64,000 bases of DNA from Cycas panzhihuaensis (Eukaryota; Cycadophyta), in assembly GCA_023213395.1 (NCBI GenBank), contig CM041465.1, forward strand, positions 126,983,741 through 127,047,740, written 5' to 3'. Of the stretch, positions 1 to 11,041 are shown one piece after another (position 1 is the first letter of the stretch; every line of letters begins with the position of its first letter). The notes beneath the pieces were generated by a model, which saw nothing but the letters and a program-made list of their open reading frames with translations, ran no database searches and had not been told where the DNA came from. The translations under genes and the position numbers were made by a program.

Positions 1-196
1 CTTCATTTGAGCCTCTTACAAAGCAAACTAGTATGATACTTTTGTGGGAAACCCTCATGGGAAAAAAACCCACAAATTTTCTAATCTACTAACCTGGCTC
101 AGGCAGCTCTTTAAATGTAGCCAGATAGCCAATCAGTATAATAAATTTTGTAGCTAAAATCTACTGAGTCTCCATATACCATTTGGTCATCCCCCA

Positions 197-346
197 TGCC
201 CTTTCGGGTTTTCACAGGTTCCGATTTTCCAAAATGATACAACCCTTATCCTTTCGCGCCCACATGGGGTTTTCACGAATGGGATAGAGCAGAGACTTAC
301 TCTTGTCCTTCCGCGCCCACAAGGGGTTTTCACGAATGAGACAGAG
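197..346 (-). repeat. Short tandem repeat in E1 3' untranslated region
   Basis: Two 41-bp units (249-289 and 306-346, period 57) sharing the core TTCACGAATG and CGCGCCCACA, with a partial third unit near 197-223. They sit downstream of RNase H in element orientation, where the polypurine tract and 3' LTR should follow. On the minus strand they give a 62-codon open frame (187-375) with a repeated peptide; it is most likely not a protein. Confidence 0.7.
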
Positions 347-509
347 TATGATGGCCCTATTATCATCTCCTTCAATCAGTCAGAGATGGAGGCCCTAAGG
401 CCGAGTTGCTTTCGGAACTGTTCAAACTTCACCCTCTTCAGTGGTTTGGTGAAGATATCGGCCACTTGATCTGCTGTGGGCAAGACTAATTGAATTGTGC
501 CATCATGAA

Positions 510-905
510 CTAGTTCTCTAACTCGTGGACTTTTGTACTTATATGTTTGGTACGATCATGAAATACGGGATTTTTAGCCATCCGTCCTGTAGATTGATTA
601 TCTACATGTAAGCTAGTAGAACTTGTTTGGGTGGCATTTAATGTATTCAACAATTTTCTGAGCCATATCACCTCCTTGCTTGTCTCGTAAAGAATGTACT
701 CACCTTCAGCTTGAGTCCGCAACTATCTTCGCCTTACGGATCTCCATGATATTGGTGCTGTTCCAAGAAATGTTACGCACCTGCACGTAGATCTTCCCGT
801 GTCTTTATCTCCGTGAAAGTCCGAGTCTGTATGCATAAAGTTTAAATTCGCATTGGGTTCATACAATGCACCATATTTGCTAGTCGTCTTTAGGTACCTC
901 AACAC
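510..905 (-). pseudogene. E1 RNase H domain
   Basis: Two minus-strand frames, 723-905 then 510-722, cover the copia RNase H. The first carries a 'MLRYLKTTSKYG' connection-type stretch and HTDSDFHGDKDTGRS; the second carries EAEY-like EGEY, then KEVIWLRKLLNTL, LHVDNQST and FHDRTKHISTKVH. In the family these give the acidic catalytic residues and the DNQS motif. A frame change near 722 separates the halves and a stop follows at 510, so the domain is broken. It would have removed RNA from RNA-DNA hybrids during reverse transcription in the virus-like particle. Confidence 0.85.
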
Positions 906-1059
906 TCGTACAGCCTTGCCAATGATTACGCTTAGGATTTGTCATGAATCTTGCAAGAATCCCGAAGAGTGTGCAATATCGGCCTTGTGTTGGTAGTGTA
1001 GATGAGACTACCTACAAGTTGCACAGTAGAGTGTTGCGTCTGCCTCCCTATTGTCACCA

Positions 1060-1847
1060 TCAAGAGAGCTTAATATTAGGCTCCATAGGTGTATCCAGTC
1101 GAGCACCTTCCAACTGAAACTTTGTCAGAAGATCGTTGATATATTTTTCTTGGGAGAGAAAGATTTTTCCATCCTTTTGAGTTACTTCAATTCCCAAGTA
1201 ATATTTCATCAACCCGAGGTCAGACAATTCAAAAGTTTTAGCAAGGTCCTTCTTCAGCTGGCTGATTACCTGTTCACTATTCCCTGTTATGAGCATGTCA
1301 TCCACAAAGATTAAGAGGTAAGTGACTTTATCATTTTGGCGCTTGATGAATAATGTTGCATCAATATCTTGATAGTCACAAACCTCATATCCAAGTTGCC
1401 TCATTCTTTCAGACAACTTGGTAAACCAAGCACGAGGGGCTTGCTTTAGGCCGTACGAGGACTTTTTGAGCCTACAAACTTTATGCTTCTGACCGTCAAT
1501 CTCGTATCCTTCTGGCTGAGCCATGTAAATTTCTTCTTTAAGGTCCCCATTGAGAAATGCGGTCTTAACATCGAGTTGGTGGATTTTCCAACCCTGTTGA
1601 GCAGCCAAGGCTATTAGAGTTCTGATTGTAGGCCACTTGGTTGTAGGAGCAAAGATTTCAATGTAGTCAATGCCTTCCCTTGCGTGAATCCTTTTGCTAC
1701 CAACCTCGCCTTGTGTTTTTCTAGGGTGCCATCTGATCTATACTTGTTTTTGAACACCCATTTATTTTGAACTACCTTTCTTCCAAGTGGTAGATCAACA
1801 AGCTCCCATGTCCCGTTCTTAATAAGAGATTGATACTCTTCGTTCAT
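1060..1847 (-). pseudogene. E1 reverse transcriptase domain
   Basis: Frames 1614-1847 and 1060-1608 cover the copia RT. The start has NGTWELVDLP, NKWVFKNKYRSDGT and KHKARLVAKGFTQ. The palm has QLDVKTAFLNGDL, QPEGYEI, the SSYGLKQAPRAW motif and the catalytic FVDDML near 1288-1312, followed by LSDLGLMKYYLGIEV. The order and spacing are those of the family. The two frames are out of register around 1610, where the family's post-QG segment is missing or shifted, so the polyprotein is interrupted. Conservation is far better than in elements A and B, showing fewer mutations since insertion. Confidence 0.92.
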
Positions 1848-3175
1848 GGCATTTCTCCCAGCTGCATGCTTCTGACTTCTTGGTACGTTAGGGGCTCTTC
1901 ATTAAGAGCAAGATGCGATTCTGGTTCAAGCTCAACGGAAAGTGATTCATGCATCCTTGCTCTATGGGCACTTCTAGTGCCAGTTTTGCCTACCTCATCT
2001 GGTCGCATGTCCTTGTGTAGCTGGTAGGCTTCACGATAACCTCGAGTTGGGAATGATGTTTTCATTTCCACAACCTCTTGATCTTCGTTTTGATCCTGAA
2101 AAGGATCATGTGAAATATTTGGCACGGAGGAAGTTGACGATCTTTGGAGAAGATGGGCGACCACGGATGTTGGAGAAGATGATCCTTCGCTATGGCTTTG
2201 CCTTTGTCAACTTGGTCGCTTGCAAATGATGGTCTGGATGTGTACACATTGGATTGGAGTCACTGACTTGTATCCTCCGAGGCTCTATTGTCGATTCCAA
2301 GATTTTAAGCAACTGCTCAAAGATCTCCCCTAAATTTTGGAACTGGACATCAAATTCAAGAGCATCATTAAATCGGTATGAAGGCGTCTTGGAGTCAAGT
2401 CCGAGTAATTGATCTTCGCCTCGCAAAGATAACATCTCTAGTGATGATGATTTTGTGCTCAAGGTATAAAACCTTATATCCCTTTTTGTCCATAGGGTAT
2501 CCGACAAAGATGCCTTTGATGGCTCTATCTTGGAGCTTATTTCTATGTTCCCGCAAAATATGAGCATAACAAGTAGAGCCAAAAATTCAAGGCGAGATAG
2601 AGGGGTTTGTCCATACCACATTTCATGTGGAGAGGGCCGAGCTTGGAGGGACTAACGGTGTTGATGCAATACAGCAGATCCGGATAGCCTCAAAGATAGA
2701 TAGGGACATTCTTATATACCAAAGATAGCACGAGCCATATTCATGATGGTCCTGTTCATACGCCTAAGAACTCCATTTCTTTGGGGTGTACCGCAATAGT
2801 GGTCCGATGTTTGATTCCACGTTGACGTAGGTACGATTCAAACTCATTGGATGTGTACCGCCACCATTGTCGGTCCCGAGTATTTTGATCTTGAATCCGA
2901 TTCATTTTCCACGCGGGCCTTGAAAGCTTGAAACATAGAAAAGCTTCATCTTTCTTTGCAAGAAAAGCTACCCATACTTTCTTGGTAAAATCATCAATGA
3001 AAGTAATATAGTACCACTGCTTTGATAGAAGGGATGGGCATAGGACCGCATATATCTGAGTGTACAAGCTGCAAAGGTTGGGTAGATTTCCACTGACTAC
3101 GAGGAAAGGGTTGTCTTTGAGATTTAGCAATAATACATGCTTCACATTTAAAGGGCTTGAGGGGAACTTAGGCAA
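1844..3175 (-). pseudogene. E1 integrase core and integrase-RT linker
   Basis: The frame 2756-3175 contains the integrase core segment YYITFIDDFTKKVWVAFL and the downstream RGIKHRTT, which are typical of copia integrase. Frames 2190-2621 and 1844-2164 hold the variable C-terminal integrase region and the acidic, proline-poor linker ending in LTYQEVRSMQ just before RT. Several frame changes (near 2190, 2640 and 2756) break the coding sequence. The enzyme would have inserted the cDNA into nuclear DNA. The catalytic D-D-E triad cannot be fully traced because of these breaks. Confidence 0.8.
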
Positions 3176-3200
3176 ACCAGAAGAGTGTCTTGTAGTTCTC

Positions 3201-3882
3201 TTAAACGATCAATTTTGATATGGCCCATACGAGCATGCCATAGAGTCGCTTGGGACAACTTTGAGGAGTCGGGGTTGTGGTAAAAACAAATTCATCATCA
3301 ACATAGTTGACTTCAGAGGATGGTAAGCCAGTTAGGCGAAAAAGTTTACCATCAAGAATTCTGGTCATAACCACAAAGATTTGAAGGAGGGTGAATGACA
3401 CGTAGAGTTTGATTGTTTGCGCTACACTCGATCAAATCCACGAGAGACAAGGGTGGACAGGGAGAGCAGATTCTCGCCAGTGAGGTGAATATATAAAACA
3501 TCAACAAGTGTAAAACTGGAAGGCCCGGGAGTTTCGTGCAAACTGCTCCAAGTCCTTCGACTAGCTGAGATGATTTGTCAGCCATGTATATAACACCACG
3601 AACTTCAGAGTCAAAATCTTGAAAGAATCGATGACAAGTCATGTGTTGTGTTGCTCCAAAGATCCATGATCCACGATGAAGTATTTGAGGTAGCACTATT
3701 TGCAACTCCAAGTGGTGAAGGCAAAAGTGAATAAGCATAGCCACAATGAGCCTCAATATACTTAGTGGATCTATCAACAACATTTGATGAAGTGGTCCCA
3801 ATTCTTTGAAGGTGTGCATGAGCAAATTATGCTCCACCAAAAGCATCTTCAAAAGAAGTATTATCAACATTATGTGCACCAT
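3201..3882 (-). pseudogene. E1 protease and pre-integrase region
   Basis: The minus-strand frame 3352-3882 contains WIFGATQHMT, which corresponds to the copia aspartic-protease active-site segment normally reading W-I-x-D-S-G-A-T-x-H-M. The stretch holding the catalytic Asp and its Ser is absent, apparently through a small deletion, so the protease should be inactive. The next frame (3201-3401) continues toward the pre-integrase zinc-binding region with NYVDDEFVF and an LWHARMGH-like segment out of frame near 3230. The protein would have cut the Gag-Pol precursor. Confidence 0.7.
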
Positions 3883-4846
3883 GGCGTTGATAACTTGGTA
3901 GTTTGTTGGTGGAAGTTCGCAATTTTGGCATAATGTCCTCTTCTATTACACCTTTGGCACACGATTGTTTGATTTCCACCAAGTATTAGGCCGGATTGTC
4001 TCTCGACATCGGATCTAGGTCCGTGTTGATTATTTTGCCCTTGGCCTTGAGACTGCTTTTTGTTGGAATTGAGGAGCTCGTTGACTAACAGACGTTGTCC
4101 TTGTTGTCTACCTCTTCCTCTTCCTGAATTACCACCTACGAGAGTATTGACCTTGATTTTGGTGTAACAAAGATCTTCTTCCACTTCAAAAGCAAAGATC
4201 AATTGGATCCGATGTAGTGGCAAAGTTGGTATCAAAGGTCTTATCAAATTCAATGAACTTATCGTGAAGATCCTCAAAGTTTAGGGTCTTTAAAGTTCCA
4301 ATCGATTGAAGACTCCCCAAATGATTTTTATAACTGGGATATGGAGACATGATGAATCAAGAAAGCCCATGTAATGCATAGAGTTTTAAAATCTTTATCA
4401 ATGGCTTGCTTGATTGGACGAAGGAGATTGATTGTTTCACTTGCATGTCCTTTTCGCATTTTCAATTTGTTCATCTTCAAAGACTAAGTGAACAAATTCT
4501 AAGTCCGATTTAGTGTCAAAGTTCTTCTTAAGAACTTCAAGAACTTTCCATGTCAGTATCATGTACACTTCATCAATGAGATTATGTAGGAATAATCATG
4601 ACAAGCAAGATCCCCGCACGGATTTTATCATCATCAAGTTCCCATTGGCTTAGCTACGCCTTGATGGGAGCTTGGAGCACCTCCTCAAGCGATTGTGGTA
4701 GTCAGAATGCAATGGTGGTGTAGGTTGTAAGTGATCTCTCCATAGACCTTCATACTTTGCAAAGATTTCGACACGATGAACCACATGTCCCAATTTTCTT
4801 TCCCTTTTAGAATGCGTTCACATTTTGCTTGAACTGCGTGAAGACA
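3870..4846 (-). pseudogene. E1 gag with CCHC zinc knuckle
   Basis: A minus-strand ATG at 4846 opens the gag region, whose NWDMWF-type motif resembles copia Gag N-termini; stops and shifts occur between 4280 and 4800. The frame 3870-4277 carries a Gly/Arg/Gln-rich basic segment (GGNSGRGRGRQQGQ) and then a zinc knuckle CQRCNRRGHYAK. The expected fourth ligand (Cys) is lost in this frame through a one-base shift at the same spot. Gag would package element RNA into cytoplasmic particles. Confidence 0.78.
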
Positions 4847-5007
4847 TTGTGTCTTTTAGAAGGGAAGAAATGAACAAGGACTATAAAAGTGATGGCAATA
4901 AATGACCGATCACTATTTACAAATGGGAAATGTAATGAAGTAGTGTAGAAGAAGGAAGAAGAAGTGAGAATGGTTGCTCAAAGATGAAGGGAGCAACTTA
5001 GAGAAAA

Positions 5008-5133
5008 GTCACCAACACTTGTGACAAATATTAACCTGACGTAGCAGGAATATGAGAAGCACTATAATAAAAATTGGCCACTAACACTTGTGGCAAATAT
5101 TAACCAGCGCAACAGGAATATGAGAAGCACTAT
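5008..5133 (-). repeat. Tandem duplication in E1 leader (2 x 58 bp)
   Basis: Units 5008-5065 and 5076-5133 (period 68) share ACACTTGTG, CAAATATTAACC and AGGAATATGAGAAGCACTAT. They lie in the long untranslated region between the primer-binding site and gag. Confidence 0.85.
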
Positions 5134-5224
5134 GATTGTGATTACACTATGGATCACTTTTTACAAATAAGTAAGTGATCAATATACAAGATTGTAGGCC
5201 AATGTAGAAGTTGACATCATTGGG

Positions 5225-5830
5225 TTTACACAACTTGAAACTCGAATGTAGGATGCGTAATCAACCCAATAACCTCTAACTTGTGTCCAACGTGTAGTTG
5301 AGGTTGTCGAAGGGATGCCTAGGCTTCTAGTAGAATTAATTTGGCCTTCACCCGCGATACCCGCAATCGTGCTTGGTGATGAAATCCAAGTCACAACGGA
5401 GCCTGTGTACTCCCAATCCTCACCTGATTCACCAATGAGCACTATATACCTCCTCTAAAGAGTGGTACGTGCATACCCATGGCTATGACGGATATTGGAT
5501 CGGGTATATTTTAATCTTGTATTAAAGTTTCAGTTTTCCCGGTTGGTTATCAGGATGATCCCCGATTGAGGCACGATGGTATGGCTAACCAAACCTCACC
5601 AATATTCCGGTTTAGTCCAGTCCCAACTTGAAACCCACACCTCCTTTATGGCACTAAGATTACGCCAACCAAGGTATCTCAACCTTGGCGAGTGTGTGAA
5701 CAGGTACAAGATGGCGGAAAAATAGCGACGTGATGCTTCGTTTAGGAAGAGTGAAAAGATTATCGAATTGCATCAAACGTACATTTAACTGAAAATAATG
5801 CTTGCTTGGAGTGCTTTTGGAGTGCTTGCT
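5225..5830 (-). repeat. E1 leader segment shared with the relic at 51.8-52.4 kb
   Basis: This non-coding stretch is similar along its length to 51770-52370, in the same orientation. Shared blocks include GATGAAATCCAAGTCACA (with one change), ACTATATACCTC, ATGGCTATGAC and the 'TTGG..AACCAAGGT' area. It holds an 87-codon open frame (5179-5442, minus) that is not preserved in the second copy, so that frame is not considered a gene. The pairing shows that two distinct copia insertions of related families carry a common long leader. Confidence 0.75.
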
Positions 5831-6026
5831 TGAAGTGTCTTTGGTGTGTTTGCTTTGAGTGATTTTAGAGTGCTGAAATGCAATGCTAATAAGTGAGTGA
5901 GGACACCAGATATTGATCTGATCCAGATGTTTTTTCTCACTTTTACAATGGGCTTTTAAGCCTTATAAAAAGGAAGAAATTTTCTTCATTTTTTTTTTGT
6001 TTTTGTTAATACAAAAAAAAGTACTC

Positions 6027-6310
6027 TTCACTAAATCTGCAATAACTTTCTCCCACGATGTCGAAATGGAGTGCCGGTTTTTGTGCTGAAAACTAGACTC
6101 AGAGCTTCATCTTCAGGAAGTGGAATCAGGTCCAAATGAGTTCTGGAAAGTTTTTGACAGCCCCGCAAAGTTAGGAATTGTCAGAATTCTTACTAAAAAT
6201 AACTGCTGTTCACTAAAACAGCAATAACTTCCTCATACGACATCCAAATTAGGTGCCGATTTTTGCACTGGAAAGTAGACTCATAGCCCCATCTTTGACA
6301 GTTGGAATCA
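6027..6310 (-). repeat. Imperfect 182-bp-period duplication in E1 leader
   Basis: Unit one (6027-6130) and unit two (6209-6310) both read TTCACTAAA, GCAATAACTT, GTGCCG.TTTTTG, AGACTCA.AGC and GGAATCA in the same order. Non-coding. Confidence 0.8.
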
Positions 6311-6859
6311 CTTCAATTGGATCTCTGTAGACGATTTTGTAGACCTGTGAAGTTCAGTAATCAAATTGCATTTCTGCAGAAATTTCAGTTTGCTAATATC
6401 TCATTAACACATGATACCATATGAAATTTCCATCATTTTTTGATCACCAGGATCCCAATATGGGCAAGGTGAGAGCATACAATGATAGATATTTTCAATG
6501 GCTCAAAATTCTTTAAAAAAATGGGTAAAAAACTCCCTTACAATCATTCTTCTAAATCTCGGAAAATTTTCAACAAAGATTTCCCTTGTTAAATGGACAA
6601 AAAAGGGAAAAGAAAGAGAAGAATGAGATAGCATGCATGGCCAGCAAAGGATTGGAATCCTTGGGCCTTACAACTCCTTGTATTTTGCTTCCAAACCTGC
6701 AAAAGAGAAAGGAAAAGCAAACAATACAAAATATACTATCATAATAACTTGAAAATGTTTCTAAATTCACTTTCACAATCTCCTTCACCACATGGATTGT
6801 GGGGGAGAAGGAAGTGATGGCTCCATTGCAAGTGCAAGTGGGGAATATGAAGGAAGCAA

Positions 6860-6871
6860 GCTCTGATACCA
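6860..6871 (-). other. E1 primer-binding site (initiator tRNA-Met)
   Basis: On the minus strand this reads TGGTATCAGAGC, the sequence complementary to the 3' end of plant initiator tRNA-Met that most plant copia elements use to prime minus-strand synthesis. It lies two bases inside the LTR edge. Confidence 0.95.
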
Positions 6872-6873
6872 CA

Positions 6874-7171
6874 TGAAAAGAGTGGATCTATCCTTCATCT
6901 CCATGCACTAAACACAAAGGCAAACATGGGAGCAAGAGAGACTTGAGAGAAAGAAAGTAGCTCTCACAAAATGGGGCGGTAAAGAATGAATCTCCTCCAT
7001 TGAGCTTTACTTTTATATTGAGAGAGGGAGCATTTGAGGTAGGTGAAATGAAATTACACATAATGCACATGAAAGTGCATTTCACTTAAGTGATCTAATT
7101 TAAAGTTCACTTAAGACCCTTTTTCGAAATAATCAACTAATGTAATGACCTTATGTCATTAACCCTTTTCA
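6874..7171 (-). repeat. E1 5' LTR, 298 bp
   Basis: Bounded by a 7-bp terminal inverted repeat: TGAAAAG at 6874 and CTTTTCA ending at 7171 on the plus strand. It is followed directly by the B pol sequence and preceded by the primer-binding site, which fixes both ends. On the minus strand a TATAAAAG-type box (near 7010-7017) is the likely Pol II promoter core. No second copy is present in the window, so it cannot be dated from LTR divergence here. Confidence 0.9.
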
Positions 7172-8640
7172 TCCCATAGTTTGTAGGTTTTATTCTTAGT
7201 GCAATTCCCCATGAATATGCACTTCAGATTCCTATAATCCATCTTCTTATAGGTATCATATAGGATGGGGGCATATGTAATACACCCAAAAGTTCTCAAA
7301 TGGATAATGATAGGTTTTTCACTGGTCCATTTTTCTTCAAGGATCATATTACAGACTACTTAAGTGGGTACTCAATTCAAAATATAAATAGCAATTACCA
7401 TATCTTCTACCCAAAACTTTAGTGGCAGGTTTTTAGCATGCACCATACACCTCACCACCTCCATCATGGTATGATTTTTCCTTTTAGCAACTTCATTTTA
7501 TTATGGGATGTATGAGACCATAAATTCTTACTTTATACCATGATCATAGTAAAATTGATTAAACACATGGTTATCGTATTCCTTACTATTATCACTTCTT
7601 AAAGACTTTATCTTCTTATCACATTTATTTTCCACCATCGCTTTACAATCACAAAAGAAATCAAATACATATGGCTTATTGTTGAGAAAGTAGACCTAGG
7701 CCTTCCTAGTGTAATAATATACAAACATAAAGGTATACCAGGCTCTTGATATTAAAGGGTTAGAGAGTAATCCTATTATATCTGAGTGTACAAGCTTTAA
7801 CTTCTCCTTAGCTCTCTAGGCATTATGCTAAGCAAAAGGGTAGCAGTGATGCTTGCCATATATGCACCCTTCACAAACACCATTTGAGCAAGAAACTGAC
7901 AATAATTCTTCTATCATCTTCAACCTCTTTAACAGTGCAATACTCCTATAATTAAGATGTCTAAGGCGATTGTGCCACATTTTACTCACTTCATCCATAC
8001 TAGAAATAAAGACATAGGACTTCTTCTAAGATTAAAATTTTTCAAATACCCAGAAGTTATCCCTAACTTTCCTAGTAGCAATGACAATAAAGTTCTACTT
8101 TAGATCCTTAATCAGGCATTTATCATCATAGAGCTCCACCTTCATGCCTTGTTTGTAGATCTCCCATACTGACAAAAGGTTCAACTACATCTTGGGTACA
8201 TAGTATACCCCAATAAAATTACCTCCTGTAATGGATACTTTGTCGATACCTTCCACAAGTAAGATACAAGTATCTCTAAGGATAATTTTAGCACCACTCT
8301 AATTTTCAGTCATCTTATCAAAGTTTTGCCTCTGTTAAGAGATATACTTCTACACTCTAGATTCAAGCACTCAATAATCTTGCTAATCAAATTCATCTAA
8401 TAAGGTTTGTGCTCTAATATAATGAGCAACAATGCTCTTTCCTTTATCATCTTGGTTAACTTTACACTTATTATGGTGCTTGAACTAATAGTTCTTCTTG
8501 TGATGACCATCATTCTTATAGTAGTTACATTATCTGTTGAACTTCTTATCTTGTGAACTTTCTCTTAGCCTTTGTGTGATCTTCCCCTCCTTAGCAGCCT
8601 CCTTCCTTTGAGTTTTCATGGCTAGGGCCTAACTTGAATC
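7172..8640 (-). pseudogene. B copy 1 protease-integrase remnant
   Basis: Translating the minus strand with shifts shows, in element order, a zinc-knuckle-like YYKNDGHHKKN segment (about 8510), a protease-region GVYYVPKM (about 8190), the pre-integrase motif MWHNRLRHLNYRS (about 7930-7985), EGCIYGKHH, LVHSDIIG, the integrase core area SDNSKEYDN and, in the frame 7159-7347, the post-core stretch IHLRTFGCITYAPI. The motif order is standard for copia. At least ten in-frame stops and several shifts occur, so it is not expressed as protein. Confidence 0.85.
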
Positions 8641-8655
8641 AGAACCTCCAAGTAT

Positions 8656-9234
8656 TTAGTGATGTTTAAGCTTGGCATCCTCCACTAGAATTAGGTTTTT
8701 AATCCCATTAAATGTTTCTGCTTCCATCACTTCGTCTCTACCATAAATGGTCTGAAAAGTGGAGAACACGACTGACAACTTCGACATGATTATTGCGAAT
8801 AGCAATGCATCATCGATTGAGTTTTGTTTCAGTTCTTCTAGCTTGTCTTTCAAGTCTGCTATTTTATTAAGGTAAGAGCTGATATTGTTCTCATCTTCCA
8901 CATGCGAATTGAGCAACTCCAACATTAGGGTAAGATGTCTATTCATCTTTTTCTTCTCAAACGTATCACATAATTTTATCCATATTTCATTTGGTTCGTC
9001 TAGATTGTGAATCAAAGCTCTCTAGTATGATGCTAGTGATAGTTTCAACAGTCCTATGGCCATAAATTTCATCTCTTCAAGATGAACACACTCTTTATAG
9101 TCTAGTGGAATCATGCCCACCTTCGCCTTAGTGATACCCCATAACTGATTCACCATCAGAATGAGCTCCATATTAGCCTTCCACTTGCTGAAATTATTAT
9201 TGTTGAAGATGACCTTAGGTATAATACGCTCCAT
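8656..9234 (-). pseudogene. B copy 1 gag
   Basis: The frame 9022-9234 begins MERIIPKVIFNNNNFSKWK, matching the 'F.G.NF..WK..M...L' start of copia Gag, and ends at a stop near 9022. The frame 8656-9015 continues with IWIKLCDTFEKK, HLTLMLELLNS, ISSYLNKIADLKDKLEEL and a SKLSVVFSTFQTI segment typical of UBN2-type Gag. The second copy at 59511-60030 shows the same split. A leucine-rich, coiled-coil-like centre is evident. One stop separates the halves. Confidence 0.85.
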
Positions 9235-10690
9235 CTCAAGAAATGGGCTTCGATATGAATTAGATGACAGTAAAAATAAACGTATTTAGGACAAAAATGC
9301 ACCCCTATGTCCTCCCCTAGCTTAAGGGCACACTCCAGAGGACACTAAACATCGACTATTCATGCGTTAACCAAGTCATTGACTATTATCCCTCATAAAT
9401 GATGCATAAAACACCCTTAAACAAGTTAAAAAATGACCCTTAAGGCACTTAAAATAGTGCTCCAAGTACAAAGGATGGCTTTATAAGGTAGTAATGCATG
9501 GTCTCCAAGTCAAAACCTCATAAATTCTCCTCAATCAATGCTTAAAACATCTCAAGGATGCTCCAAATACAATATACTATGTAATATTTTTATAGATCAA
9601 TGGTATAATGATCATTTTTATAATCTTTCATTGAGGGGAATATGCCAAAAGGTATATTCCTAAAAAGTATGACTTTTAATAAACCCTATGCCTTTTAATC
9701 TTAGACCCATATGCTTCAAATTAAATGAAAATAAGATTTAATCTTTCCAAAGTCTAAACTTTGGATAAAAGATAAATCAACATGATATATTAGATGTCAA
9801 TAGGATTTGCAGTAGCGAGACATGAAGTGAGATAGCCAGGAATAAGTGCCTCGTAGATGGACGAGTGGGCATTAGATGCAGGTCTCCTTATACTCGAATA
9901 GCTTGTAAGTAGCCTGAATAGGGATAAACATGATCTAAAGTGCCTTATCTACTGCAAACAAATGCCCAACCAACATAAACCAATGCTCAACTAGTGAGAA
10001 ACGAACCCAACCATAATATAGAGTACTCGCCCAACTTTCATACAGTTATATCAATCTTAACTTATGTACACACCTCTCTAAAATAGTGCATAATCAGCCC
10101 AACTATCTCTCAACTTACAGATATGGGCTTTACAAGTGCATATAGAGGAGATATAAGGCCACACTTCCTAATTACAAAGCACTACAACTAAAAGAATATA
10201 GCAAATAATACTTTATACTGTTATATATACGATAGAATCCTAATATAGAGGGCTAAAAACATTCAAAATTAACTTGAATCTCTCCCTTATATGGACTAGA
10301 TATAGGTACATCTAGAAAAAACCTCCTCTTTTTTAAAATTTTATAGTGCTTTGGATTGGTAAATAACTAACTTACTTGTATACATAGATGGCTATCTTTA
10401 TAATCACTAAATCACCATCAGTGCATGCTTTATTGGCTTGAATCTCCATAATAGATCATCAACCAACTTTAGATGGCCCCCAATGAGCCAACTCCAACCA
10501 TAAATATGGCCTTCACACTTGAATATTGACTCCAATAAACCCTTATGCTCCATTGAATAATGATTTTTATTGCTTCAACTAGCACTGATGTACTGTGCAT
10601 GCTTCTATACATTGTTAGAGTTGATGGACCCTTAAGACAAGTCTTGGGTTTGATGGCTTCACCTAGCAACCAATGATCTCATCACTCTAT
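9235..10690 (-). other. B copy 1 untranslated leader
   Basis: About 1.45 kb between gag and the LTR, with no credible open frame and no primer-binding site. Compared with copy 2 it lacks roughly 50 bp just inside the LTR, the interval holding the degenerate primer site there. Confidence 0.7.
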
Positions 10691-11041
10691 TCGAGAATAT
10701 GAAATTATATACAAACATTCTTATCCATATAATCTTTACCCATACACAACAAGCAAACAAAAGTACACAGAAAATAGATGCATAGTACATAGGATTTACA
10801 TGGGAAAACCCTTTTAAGAAAACACCCACCATAAAAGGATCCTTGATGGATCACATTGATTATTACATAATGGTTTGATACATCGAATACACAAGGGCTT
10901 AAGGGTTTTATACTATTCCAAGAGGTGTCACTTGATTATGGTTGTGACCCTTTGAATAAGTCACACATTTTCACTTAATCATCTTAGTTAAACTACATTA
11001 ACATTAATATAGTGGATTAACAATTAACTGCCATATTAACA
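10691..11041 (-). repeat. B copy 1 5' LTR
   Basis: Collinear with the two LTRs of copy 2 (55644-55975 and 61543-61895). Shared blocks include GAATATGAAAT, TGGGAAAACC, AAAAGGATCCTTGA and TTAACAATTAACTG. On the minus strand it opens with TGTTAATA and is flanked by CTATT at 11042. Confidence 0.9.

Larger units (their letters stand above)
1..7171 (-). mobile_element. Ty1-copia LTR retrotransposon E1 (3' end outside window)
   Basis: Read on the minus strand, the order is 5' LTR, primer-binding site, long leader, gag with a zinc knuckle, protease, integrase, reverse transcriptase, RNase H; integrase before RT defines Ty1-copia. Frames are long compared with every other element here (a 182-codon RT stretch without a stop), so this is probably the youngest insertion, although it has frameshifts and in-frame breaks and is not autonomous as seen. 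No second copy of the 6874-7171 LTR occurs near the left edge, so the 3' LTR must lie left of base 1. The element interrupts copia element B at 7171/7172. Family assignment within copia was not attempted. Confidence 0.9.
7172..11041 (-). mobile_element. Ty1-copia element B, copy 1, 3'-truncated by E1
   Basis: Minus-strand remnant with 5' LTR, leader, gag, zinc knuckle/protease and integrase. The RT, RNase H and 3' LTR are missing because E1 sits at 7171/7172. It matches 57970-61895 (copy 2) collinearly with many substitutions, so the missing part can be understood from that copy. The flank after the LTR is CTATT (11042-11046), identical to the left flank of the copy-2 insertion. Confidence 0.9.
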
